DNA from: Intoshia linei | Taxonomy: Eukaryota; Orthonectida; Rhopaluridae | Reading direction: 5' to 3' | Assembly: GCA_001642005.1 (NCBI GenBank) | Contig: LWCA01000262.1 | Coordinates: forward strand, 1 to 35,672 | DNA length: 35,672 nucleotides | Part shown: one piece after another, positions 24,001-33,567 of the stretch | How positions within the stretch are numbered: position 1 is the stretch's first letter | Layout: each line of letters opens with the position of its first letter | Position numbers and translations under genes: made by a program | The notes under the pieces: model-generated | Seen by the model: only the letters and a program-made list of their open reading frames with translations | What the model was told of the DNA's origin: nothing | Databases searched by the model: none

Positions 24001-24173
24001 GATTTTCAGAGCAATCTAAATTAAATTAATTTTCTGATTCACCAAGATGTACTTTGTGATTCTGAACCCATTATACCTGATACTATACCTGTGAGGGCGT
24101 ATGAAAGAGATTCACCATTCGATCCGTTATATAAGCAAAGTATAAATCCAAAAATGAAAATATTTTTATGCAT
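15057..24173 (-). CDS. Secreted furin-like cysteine-rich repeat protein (gene B), 32 exons, 677 aa
   Basis: Exons, 5' to 3' on the minus strand: 24173-24116, 24015-23947, 23911-23813, 23735-23640, 23601-23539, 23498-23403, 23360-23298, 22301-22206, 21501-21406, 21117-21055, 21016-20942, 20897-20835, 20793-20695, 20637-20581, 20118-20062, 19620-19522, 19443-19336, 18631-18533, 17410-17321, 17274-17179, 16348-16250, 16217-16125, 16079-15984, 15951-15910, 15872-15858, six 3-nt exons (see 15137-15872), 15085-15057. The start gives MHKNIFIFGFILCLYNGSNG, a signal peptide. Then come single-exon modules of two sorts: ~32-aa six-Cys units (CHATCQSCNEKYAINC, CDTSCKTCNFKSYSC), like furin/growth-factor-receptor repeats, and ~20-aa two-Cys units (CTENQFLVLS...C). 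All 31 introns are phase 1. No transmembrane segment or GPI signal is evident, so secretion is inferred; ligand and role are unknown. Exon 1 could also end at 24089 or 24077 (same phase). It is paralogous to gene A, exon by exon. Confidence 0.8.
15137..15872 (-). other. Gene B 3' microexon chain (one 15-nt and six 3-nt exons)
   Basis: After exon 24 (ENCTDNSC...NLQ), a 15-nt exon 15872-15858 reads D-G-D-N-L in phase 1. It is followed by trinucleotides each placed exactly between AG and GT: CTT 15792-15790, TGG 15741-15739, AAT 15625-15623, TAG 15578-15576, GAA 15492-15490, AGG 15139-15137; then the terminal exon 15085-15057. Read in phase 1, the split codons are ACT TTG GAA TTA GGA AAG GAA, giving T-L-E-L-G-K-E, then INFINIEN and stop. 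Without these exons the frame would stop soon after exon 24 (TAA 15889-15887). The paralogue A shows the same chain with synonymous differences only. This is a by-eye splice model without transcripts. Confidence 0.6.
16398..17170. mobile_element. hAT-like non-autonomous element in gene B intron 20
   Basis: Ends are CAGTGACCACCAAAC at 16398 and the reverse complement of CAGTGACCACTACC at 17170, an inverted repeat of at least 11 bp. The flanking octamers (ATTTACAC and ATCAATAC) agree at only 5 of 8 positions, so the target duplication is weak. The corresponding intron in gene A is 57 nt long, which shows that this ~770-bp block is an insertion in B. It ends 8 nt from the donor of exon 20. Confidence 0.5.
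17662..17850. mobile_element. Mariner/Tigger-like MITE in gene B intron 18
   Basis: The 189-bp element has terminal inverted repeats CAGTCAACTCTCTCTATAAG (left) and, reverse complemented, CAGTAAACTCTGTCTATAAG (right), 17 of 20 matching. TA dinucleotides flank both ends (17660-17661, 17851-17852), as expected for Tc1/mariner-type insertion. CAGTnnACTCTCnnTATAAGAAC is a common end for pogo/Tigger-derived MITEs. No transposase is encoded. Confidence 0.7.
17985..18330 (+). repeat. Dispersed modular repeat, internal monomers (+)
   Basis: About three degenerate monomers of the family in gene B intron 18: TCATGGCCAAAACCCTAAAT, AATTCTCAGATATTTTTTAA, GTGAGCATTATCATAAAT, CATTTTCACAGTCAAAACCG, and CAGTTAATATACACAAAAAA. 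The element ends are missing. Confidence 0.5.
18662..18950 (+). repeat. Dispersed modular repeat, head portion (+)
   Basis: In gene B intron 17. Starts ACTTATATAATATGCTGTTTG, followed by TGTGTTATCGTTTATTTCAA, CTACCAGTCTTAGAATTTTA, TTACAGTTTTTTCCGGG, CATCTTACGGGTCAAAAAGC and TCTGATACGGATTTTAAAA. It matches the first half of the copy at 12137 and stops abruptly near 18950. Confidence 0.6.
22735..23185. repeat. Dispersed modular repeat, rearranged copy
   Basis: In gene B intron 7. Positions 22735-22800 resemble the tail of the element in minus orientation. Positions 22845-22890 resemble the head in plus orientation (ATCCTTTACTTATATAAAA, TGTCTGTGTGTTACC). Positions 22938-23180 are again minus orientation (CGACCGTGAAGGCGTACC, GGTAATTTGTGGTTTTGAC). 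It is a composite of at least three pieces. Confidence 0.5.
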
Positions 24174-24351
24174 TTAAAAAAATTTACAATTGAATTAAAT
24201 AAAGTTGATAATGTACATAAACGGAAATATATATAGTGGAACACCTGTTTATGAAAGTTACCAATAATTATTGTAGTTTATTTTATATTTTTGCTACAAT
24301 CAGCAACGTATTAAATCCAACTTCGATATAAATAAAATTATAAAAATAATA
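24174..24351 (-). promoter_or_regulatory. Compact intergenic region: gene A 3' end to gene B 5' end
   Basis: Only 182 bp separate the gene A stop (24358-24356) from the gene B ATG (24173). It must hold the gene A cleavage site and the gene B promoter and leader, unless B is trans-spliced or co-transcribed with A. No TATA-type site can be singled out in such AT-rich sequence. Confidence 0.45.
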
Positions 24352-24357
24352 TTTATT
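24352..24357 (-). terminator. Polyadenylation signal AATAAA of gene A
   Basis: TTTATT on the plus strand reads AATAAA on the minus strand and overlaps the gene A stop codon (TAATAAA). A second AATAAA-like word follows within 30 nt. This placement parallels that in gene B and supports the terminal exon. Confidence 0.45.
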
Positions 24358-27300
24358 AATAATGCTTTTTATTTACAATTTTATTTATTTTGATAAACGA
24401 TATTTCTAAAATATAAAATAAATTATACTTATTACTTTAAATATATTACCCTCTAAAAACATTATACATATAAGTACTGATGACAAACAAATGAATATTG
24501 TATTTAGTGTAATAATATAAATACAATAGAAATAACCAGTTATGGGAAAGTGTTGAATGTTGGAAGGCTACACTGACGTCACAAAGAACGCCGTTAGAAG
24601 TAAATATTTTGTAATTTTTTTCATCGGTTAAAAGCTGGTCGGCTTAAAAACACATGAATTGGAATTACATCCCATAAAAAAGTAACATGATTGCTAAAAT
24701 CTGGTAAGATTTACTTAATTTTTGTTCTAAATTATACAATTATTTAAAATTGCTCAGAAGACCACATTAAATCGCGAATTAAACTCTACTTTCCCATATC
24801 TGCAATATATCACATAATATGCAAATAATCTAGATAGAAATTTTAATATTTTTCTATGTTTACCTTTCAAGCGTCTTACTAAATAACATTTTAAATTTAA
24901 ATAATATTGATAACTAAAAATGAGAGAAAGTAAAAACAATACTTACTATGATTTATTATTAATATTAAAAATATAATACAGCATTCAATTAAATATTTTT
25001 ATTTTATTGTATACTTCCTAATTAATACAGACAATAAAAATCAATTTAAAATACAATGATATTTTTACATACATGTAACATAATTAATATCAAAAAAATT
25101 ACCTACTGTATTATATTTTTATAAATTTATGAATTTAATTTAGTGTACGGTATAATTGTAATTTACATTCTATAAATGAAATATATTAAAAAATACAATG
25201 TAATGTTTAAATTAAAACAATTAAATAAAATAATTTACCTACTGAACATTAACATTAAAACAAATAAAAAATATATTATTGAATATTACATGCTTTAGAA
25301 TAGATTAAAAAAATGAGCCAAAGAAAAAAACATACATTAGCCATGGTTATGCATTTACCTTCTAAAATTTATTAAATTAATATTATTATTATGAATAATT
25401 TAATAATTATATTAATCTGCAAATAATATAAAAGTTTTATTATTACTTGAATTGTGGTCATCTATAAATTTATTATAAAATGTATTCACTACATTTTTAA
25501 TCTAACCTTGTTCATTATTTTCTATGCAATTATCGTCAATACAGTTCTCTAAAAAAAATAATAAAATTAAAAATTAAAACCTTGGCAAATGTTTTCATTG
25601 AGATAAAATCCAACTTTGCAATATAGACACGTTCCGCGACTGTCTTTACAATTTCCGCAATTTTCTACGCTGCATTCTAATTTTCATATTGTAATTAATT
25701 ATTTTATGAAATTACTTTCGCATTCATGTCCAAGAAACTTGTACCCTTCTTTACAATTAGCACACAATACTCCATTAGTTGCTGTACATCCGTCTACTAG
25801 TTCGATACCTAGAAATGTATACATGATTTAATAGGCAAACTTTAAACTTTTGCAATCTGCGCCGTCTTTAACAAACCCGTCTAAACACACTGAACATTTT
25901 AATAATTTGTTTTCATAGCAGTTTTTACAATTAGAAATTTCACAAGCTAAAAATGATTTGAATTTTTAATCTCTTAAATATTTTGTAATTTCTGCATTTA
26001 TACCATCGCATTGAGTTTCATTTATAAGTGTAAAGCCATCAGAACATTTCGTACAAAATAGACCATTACACTTGGCACAATTTTGAATTTGAGAGCAAAC
26101 TTAAAATTAAAATATTTTATCAACTTTAAATACCGATACATAATCCGTTTTGCAGGAAATAGTCTTTGTAGCAATGTAAACAAGTCACGCCATTACAGCT
26201 ATAGCACTTTGATTTGTCACATTCTAAAAATTTTCATTTTCATACATAAAAATTTTAATTTAAAAAATGATACCTGCGCATGTGTTTAGAGTGGTCAAAT
26301 AAAAGTCAACGTTACAACTATCACATCCACTTGGCCCTACCGCATCACACGTTTTACACGAAGAATGACATACTAATAATATGTATTTTATTTCAAACAG
26401 TAGCCATTACCTTCGCATATCTTACTACCGACGAAAACTGTAGGGTTTAGATAATACCCATCTAAGCAAGCTGTACATGTGTCTGCATTCGTTTCGCATT
26501 CTCTGCAAGGTTTGTTGCAAGCTATATTATACTTTTATAATTCGACAGTCCAGTGTTTCTTGTATGGAGTCCAAAGACCCAAGGAGTATAATTTTCAAAA
26601 GGGGTTCACGAAATATTTTGTATTATTTATGTATAAATCGTTATGATTTAAATAACATAATGTTATGTTAATAATTATCACAAAAATGTAATGTTTATTA
26701 ATTTGTTTTTATTGTCAAATTTATCCTACGTTAACCTTATTGTTGGTAAAATGATAATACCCAAACATTTCTTTAATTCATCTACAAAATAACGACCAGT
26801 AATGCACAATTTGCAAGTGTGAATTGTTCCTTCACATTCAGCACAAGTTGGATCACAGTCTATATTAATACATATTACATTATACAGTGTTGTGCTCTGA
26901 GATACGAGCTATTGAGCAACTCAATGAACAATATTGTGCATCTAAATACGGACTAGTGTGCATTCACATACAGATAATTATTTTAAATACATTTTCTGGA
27001 TAACTTAATTTACAAGATGTTGCTTAAATTTAATTGTTAATAAAATGTTTTCAAAGTTTTCATTACTTGCACAATACATCGTATGTACCTCGTATCTCGG
27101 TGCACAACTCTGTAATACATATAAATTAAACATTTTTAATAAATTAAAATTAAATTGAATAATTTATTGATAATTTTAATTGTTGTCCGACCCATTGAAA
27201 AGTCACCGTAGAAAATATAAATTTATTATTACTAATAATGTATTAGTATATGTATTTGTAAAAACTACCTATACAATGAACGTGTGATATGATATAATAC

Positions 27301-30300
27301 AATGAACCGTTGGCGATTGTCTGTTTTAGTTGCGTTCGCTTACATTCTAAATTACTATAAAAAATAATTCAAATTTATTTTATAATTAATTTCTCTCAGA
27401 CTGAGCCATTATTGATTAGCCGGCCAGTTTGACTGGTCTAAAAAATTAACTACACCCTACAAAAAATTTTACACTAAAATATTTTTGTAATAATTAAGGA
27501 TTTAGAATACCATATACAATTAAATCTTAAAACTTTTATAGTTGGGACAGTCTTTATTATATTATTTAATCTACTCAATACACAGGTATTAAAAATGTAA
27601 AATAATATCACCTTCACAGTAACCTGCACGCGTTTCATCGTTATATATGGTTAGTACCAAATTACATTCTAAATATATGTAAGTTATTACAAATATTATA
27701 TTAAAATGTATTTTAAACTATAATTACTTAAATATATATGTTGCATAGAATGTGTACAACTGTGAAATATACACATTACACGGGCAAATCGTAGAATGTA
27801 TTTGACTAAGAATGTGTCTTAGACGCCAATTCAGAGTTAAATACATAATTGATGCTTTCCTAACAACGAATTTACCAATTCAGTTAAATTAATAAGCTCA
27901 TGTTTATTTTTAAATTGATTTGTATTTGTAAAACTTTCATTTAATTAATATCAAACCATTTAATTACGATTTTTTTTGAACCAAACTTTCAAGAGGGGTT
28001 TTTAAGATTTTTAGAAAACAAAATAATTGATTAGTTATCAAATGATTTCTGTGTCAAATATCGTGTTTCCAATTATAAATTTTATATTTAATAAATTGAA
28101 TTAATTATTTTTTTGTTTTATAAAATTGACAGTGGTAGAATTTAAAAAGCCCAATACGTAGTACTGTTTTTCGCAGGGATGTTGAAATATATTTTTCAGA
28201 TTCCGAATTTAAGTCCTTCAGGGTCAAAAACCCAATTTGCCCTTTTGTTTCAAAATAAAATCAACCCAAAATTTTAATACAACATAAATTCTGGAATGCG
28301 CTGTAAAATCATCAACATTGTCGTAAATCTCAGCGTCAGAAACGCACACATTCTTGGTGAAAACCACAAATTACCATTTGTTTTAAAATGAAATGTCCTA
28401 AAATTTTATAAAACATAAATTCTGGGATAGTTTTTAAAATTATAAACATTATCATAAATATGAATTTTCACTTTCATTTTCATTTTCACAAAAATAACTT
28501 TTAATATATTATAGACCAATATTTTTCAAATGTTTAATTTAAAATGTAACTATTCATCCTACAATAACAAAAAAAGTGGGAATTGACAGTATACATTGTA
28601 TACTATACATATTTGAAATACCAAAATATGCATTTTAATTTCATAAATTGATTCCTTCGATTTTATTATTATTTATACACTCATTTCTCACTTTTAATAA
28701 GTTTAGAATCAAATGAAGTATGACTGTTATTATTATTTTAAATTTTGAAATTTACTTCAACGTTGGATAACATTTCTTCACCCGAAAAATGTATTTAAAC
28801 AGACTGAATCCGTTAATTATCGATAAAAAATATTTTCAATTTCAAATTAATCAAGCTAGTATATTATATAACCATGATTCCCACCAGGGTTTTAATATGA
28901 AACCTTCACAACTTGTAGTAAATGTTCGTAAATATTTAGGCTCGAAACAGGAAGTACATATATTTGCTTTTTTTTTACACGTTCTGCATGATTCATCACA
29001 ATCTAAATATGTATAAGATTAAAAATTTAATTATTTCAACTAGCTATGTTTATATTGTATACCATTAGTAAATGACATAATAAAAAAAGATTTTATCAAG
29101 AAATTAATACAATAATTCAGTTTTTCTTAGCCTTATTATTAGTGTTATCGATGTCTTTTATGTGAATGTAAAACGTGCAAATAATGTAAAAGTTAATTGA
29201 TTCATACTAATAGAATTACTCATAATAGTCAAAATTGACTAGGAAACCTCCATTATTCCATTTTGGGTACATTAATTTTTATTGTCTTGATAAAGTACCT
29301 GACTACAGTAATTTCTAGTATTTTAATAGTACAGTATTTTAAATTTCAAGGAGAATAATTTGTCATCGAGTCAACTTTATAGTTATAAAATTCTTGACAA
29401 AAACTTACTATTTTAATTTGAAACATTACAAGAAATGTATTATTAGGAAAAAGCTTATTTTATAGCTTGAAATTTGAAACAAAAAATCTATCAATATTCA
29501 TGATTCTCTGAACCAATACATGTAAAATTTTAATTTTTCTCAGGGATGATAGATAATAATATAGATTTTATATTTATCATATAAATTACATAGAAAACAA
29601 TTAACAATATCTGAAAAAATTTTCCATTTTTAAACATGGGCGAGATAAATGTTAAACTGAAATCGGTGAACCCAATGGTCCACTGCTATAATCTATATTA
29701 CATTGATCTGTAGTTGTTATGAACAAAACCCAAAAATTTTCTTGAAATGACCCATTTTGTAGGTTTGTATTAACTAATTATATAACTTACTTAAAGAGCT
29801 TAACCAAAAACGAGACAATATGGAAATTTAATATAATGGGCACTAATAAATCAAACAATTATTTACAAAAAAAAATAAAAAATAATAGTAAATAAAACAT
29901 AATTATTAATTACATATTATAGAATGTATAGACGACACGATATTTAAATAAATGATAAAACCACAATTAATTAAGTTATTACGAAATTAAATTATTAGTT
30001 CACTAAAATAGATATTACCTCTACAAAATCCAGCAGATAGTTTATTATCAGTAATTGTCAAAAATTCCCTTTCAGTACACTCTTATAACATTAAATTATA
30101 TAAAAAAATAAATTACCAATACAAATTCCACGTGGACCCATACCTGGTTCACTGTTATTAGAAAATACTAAATGTTGATTTTCACTGCAAGCTAAAATTT
30201 TTAAGTTATACACAATTTGACTTTATTTTACAAACACACTTTCCCCTTTTTAGTTCTTTGTCTATAATTGTATAATATTGGTTAATTGCACAAACTAAAA

Positions 30301-33115
30301 TACTAAAGTATTACATTTTAAGAGTATTTTATAAATCCATATTAATAATTTAACTGCATATACGAGTTAATTATTTTCTGAAAGTATTGACGGGTAATCA
30401 TTTGTACATTTTGTAAGATTAGAACGACATATACACTTAAGGGTTGTGAATTTAAAAAAAATTGAAAAAACGAAAAATTTTATCTCATTTGTAATGATAG
30501 TTCTTTATTAGGAAATAGGGATTTTAGGGTCCACGCCGAAAAAATATTGTCGACCACTATTACATATATACATCAATTTTAACAGTTTAATTTTAAAAAT
30601 TGCATTCTTGAACTCGTTACAATTACATTTATCTGTCTAGTCATTATAATTGTATTTTAAACTAAAAATAAATAAAACAATTTTTTTGAAAAATTATTTA
30701 AAACAACCCAGAAGGCCCAATTTCTTAATTTGTATAAAACAATTATTAACTAACCTCCACATGTATCATCTTCTAATAGTAAATTCCCGTTTTCACAGCT
30801 AGTGCATTTGGTAGATCTTTCTAAGCATGTCAAGCATGATTCATTACAGTCTAAAATGTGAAAAATAAAAAACGTTTAGACCTAAGACATGACCCATAGT
30901 GGGTTACGTGCCACCATATAGCAGGCATTCTCAACCCTTTTTTGCTGTAGACCCTAAGATGATATTACAAAAAACCTGTGGACCCCCAAAAAAATTAATA
31001 ATAATGATAATGTTAAATGAATCATTACATATGGGTGAAACTAATGATGGTCGAAAGACATGGAGTACTCTATTTTTGCAAGATGATAAACTAGATGAAC
31101 TATTAATATTAACCTTTAACTCATCAATGTTCCCAAAATGAAACATATTTTTCAAGTATTGTTTACAGTGCATTATTAATTGTTTACTACATATTTTATC
31201 AGATCAATAAAAAGTCTATATTATCTATCTTCCGTGTAAAAAATTAATATTTTATAACCCTTGATTGATGTTTCATAGAATCATAAATATTGACTGATTT
31301 TTTGTCCCATTTTCAATTTGAAATTTAAAGCTTCTTTTAATAATTAGAAACTTGGCTCAGTCATAAATTTTAATAAAATAATTAGATAAAACCGCTGCTC
31401 CTAAAATAGAACAATGGAGATTTCCCAATAAGTTTTTATACTTGTAAGTAATTTAATTTAGTTAATACAAAAGAATTTATTTTTACATGATTTGCACGTT
31501 TTATATTATTATTTCTGAGCCTTTACGTTTTAAAAACGACTCTATGTTACTGAAAATGTCTATAATATGTAATAAATGTATATAATGTTCATGGAACCCC
31601 AAAAAAGAGTTATGGACCCCGTTGATAATGGCTGCTATATAGTGCCACGAAATGTTTTTTAATTGTAAACACGGTCAGGTACAGGAACTGTAAAATTGCA
31701 TAAATAATAATTCAAACAGGAATTTCTGATCGTACTGCAGAACTCTATTGACCACCTTACAAAAATTGACATGTGAAAAGATTCAATTTAATGTTTAATT
31801 TCATAATTTTAATTTTAAAAAATTTCATTTTTATTATTTTTCCATATACGCTTTCAAGTTTTATAAAAATAACCTTATATACTGATCCTTATCGTACACA
31901 ACTTTAAACCCAAAAAATAGTAAAAATACATTTTACCGTACATACCCTTACATTATTAATTTATACCTCCACAGTGATATTGATCATTCAAATATTGTTT
32001 AGCAGTACACGATGTACACCGAATTGAATTGAACTCGCAAGTTTCGCAATTATCATTACATGCTACACATGTCACATTACATTAAAAAAATATAGTATTA
32101 CGTTTGCATGTTCCACGGTCTAAATACATTTTCTTTTCACATTCTAGAAAATTTATATTAAAAATAAGCTTATCGTCGTATACCGATGCATGTATTTTTG
32201 AAAATGATTCTATCGTCTGGGCAGGTTGTGCATTGATGAAGTTCTACTCCAAAACACGTCTTACATGTCTCGTGGCATTCTAGAAAATGTACATTAGTGC
32301 ATAATAATTTCACTTATAATAAATGTAAAGTATACCATAACAGCTACCAGATCTCGTAGTTTCATCTATAATTACCAAATAATTCGATTCAGGGCAGTCT
32401 ATTTGTACTTTTAGTGATAGAATACGTCATGTATTAATATTTATTATTCCATATTAGCTATGGCTGCATTAGTTTTCAAATTAAAAAATTTGAAAAAATT
32501 TTTATGTGGGAAAAATCGTATTATGTATGTTTTGTCTTTGCATTCCCGTTTCATTGATATCAATAAAAAACATTAACCTTTTAATTAATATCATACATTG
32601 ACATTTTGAATATATTATGATTGTATGGCTGTCCGTACCAAAATATTTAAAGGACCACTTATTCTATATTTGATATAATGAATTAATACCTAAACAATGT
32701 CCATTTTCAAAGTATTTTGGGTTCTCACAGCTAGTGCAACCACTTACTTCCGCATTTTTACACGTTTTACAATTATCATGGCATGCTAGTATATACAATT
32801 AAAATTATATAAATTAAAATTAAACCATCACACGTTTTAATTTCACTCAAAAATTGATCAGTGTGACAAGTCAAACAGTTCGTTATATAATGCCCGTTAC
32901 ACGTTAAACAATAAAAGTGGCATTCTATGTTCATGTAAATAAATTAAAAAATTTTATACGCTCACACTTTGGTAACCAATGTAATGGGTCAGCAGATCCA
33001 AAATATTCATATTCACCTGATTCACAATCTAAAATGTCAGTTCCTGTTTCATAAATACAATACCAGATGATCCATAAAATAATAGACAAAACAGAAGTAC
33101 TAGTCCAAATTTCAT
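24356..33115 (-). CDS. Secreted furin-like cysteine-rich repeat protein (gene A), 32 exons, 683 aa
   Basis: Exons, 5' to 3' on the minus strand: 33115-33064, 33028-32960, 32924-32826, 32785-32690, 32398-32336, 32279-32184, 32143-32102, 32062-31967, 30850-30755, 30294-30232, 30191-30117, 30081-30019, 29002-28904, 27668-27612, 27346-27269, 26859-26761, 26521-26411, 26372-26274, 26223-26134, 26099-26004, 25946-25848, 25808-25716, 25676-25581, 25548-25507, 25461-25447, six 3-nt exons (see 24450-25461), 24405-24356. The start gives MKFGLVLLFCLLFYGSSG, a clear signal peptide, then DCESGEYEYFG. Six-Cys modules (CHDNCKTCKNAEVSGCTSC, CHETCKTCFGVELHQC) alternate with two-Cys modules (CPESNYLVIIDETTRSGSC). 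Every internal exon is a multiple of 3 and in phase 1, a classic exon-shuffling layout. Module order equals that of gene B; exon 19, for example, is 20/30 identical. Only exons 1, 7, 15, 17 and the last differ in length. No membrane anchor is seen. Family: furin-like/GF-receptor Cys-rich; specific function unknown. Confidence 0.8.
24450..25461 (-). other. Gene A 3' microexon chain (one 15-nt and six 3-nt exons)
   Basis: After exon 24 (ENCIDDNC...NEQ) a 15-nt exon 25461-25447 reads D-D-H-N-S in phase 1. Then trinucleotides lie exactly between AG and GT: CAT 25292-25290, TAG 25241-25239, AAT 25169-25167, TAG 25105-25103, GAA 25017-25015, AGG 24452-24450; the terminal exon is 24405-24356. Split codons read ACA TTA GAA TTA GGA AAG GAA, T-L-E-L-G-K-E, then ISFIKINK...KKHY and stop. 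Introns are 154, 48, 69, 61, 85, 562 and 44 nt. A further AAG trinucleotide in the same configuration (25361-25359) exists only in A and may be optional. If the chain is not spliced, the protein stops two codons after exon 24 (TAG 25504-25502). Confidence 0.6.
26885..27112. mobile_element. Mariner-like MITE in gene A intron 15
   Basis: The 228-bp element has terminal inverted repeats CAGTGTTGTGCTCTGAGATA (left) and CAGAGTTGTGCACCGAGATA (right, reverse complemented), 17 of 20 matching and continuing as CGAGNT. TA flanks both ends (26883-26884, 27113-27114). It lies between exons 16 and 15 and has no coding capacity. Confidence 0.7.
28130..28480 (+). repeat. Dispersed modular repeat, internal monomers (+)
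   Basis: In gene A intron 13. Contains about three monomers with TTCAGGGTCAAAAACCCAAT, AAATTCTGGAATGCGCTGTA, GTGAAAACCACAAATTACC, TTCTGGGATAGTTTTTAAAA and TAAACATTATCATAAAT. Spacing between equivalent words is about 110-125 bp, which shows the tandem sub-structure most clearly. The element ends are not obvious. Confidence 0.55.
30922..31634. mobile_element. hAT-like non-autonomous element in gene A intron 8
   Basis: Left end CAGGCATTCTCAACCCTTTT at 30922; right end at 31634, reverse complement CAGCCATTATCAACGGGGTC. The first 15 bases match at 13 positions. The flanks are CCATATAG (30914-30921) and CTATATAG (31635-31642), 7 of 8 identical, as expected for the 8-bp hAT target duplication. Subterminal sequence (GTAGACCCTAAG, TGTGGACCCCC, GGAACCCC) resembles other hAT MITEs. 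Open frames inside it are not credible genes. Confidence 0.7.
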
Positions 33116-33567
33116 TTAAATATAATTATATAAATATATATAAATATTTTATAAAGTAAACACAATTATAAAATAAAGTAATGTGTATTTTTATCAACAT
33201 TTCTGAAATGATTATGGACTATAATTATGATTATAATCAGTATAAAAATTTAGTGGTAAATATAAATACATCAGGGTTGTCAAATTGGTGATATTAAAAT
33301 AATTTGATTATTTGTTAATTATAAAAATTAAAACTTAAATATTTATTATTTTTTGTTTTTTTTTGAAAATTGATAGCTCTTGCAATCCCGGGAATGAAGT
33401 GCGTACAATGTACATTGAGGGGAAAAATCATGTGAATTATTAATCATCAGAATTTAAAAAATATTAAAAATACACATACCTCCCCACAATTTTACAGAAA
33501 AATTTTTTTACCATCAAATTAAAACAGTAACAGAAGGGTTAAACAAAATAAAGTTGACTTAATTTTT
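33116..33567. promoter_or_regulatory. Shared divergent upstream region of gene A and DHODH
   Basis: The two genes start 453 bp apart in opposite directions. The region is AT-rich; a GCGTACAATGTACATTGAGG palindrome-bearing word occurs at 33400-33419. No specific promoter element can be assigned with confidence. Confidence 0.4.

Noticed and set aside
25141-25169. AATGTAAATTAC... read as a terminal exon of gene A (ECKLQLYRTLN) and of gene B (ECK)
   Set aside because: The A and B readings diverge at once, whereas treating AAT as a microexon leads to a conserved terminal exon with a poly(A) signal in both genes.
26560-26640. CAGTGTTTCTTGTATGGAGTCC region as another hAT end
   Set aside because: Only a loose resemblance to the hAT terminal repeat and no second end in the intron.
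30931-31173. Overlapping 80-codon open frames on both strands
   Set aside because: They lie wholly inside the hAT-like MITE defined by inverted ends and target duplication, so they are not gene exons.
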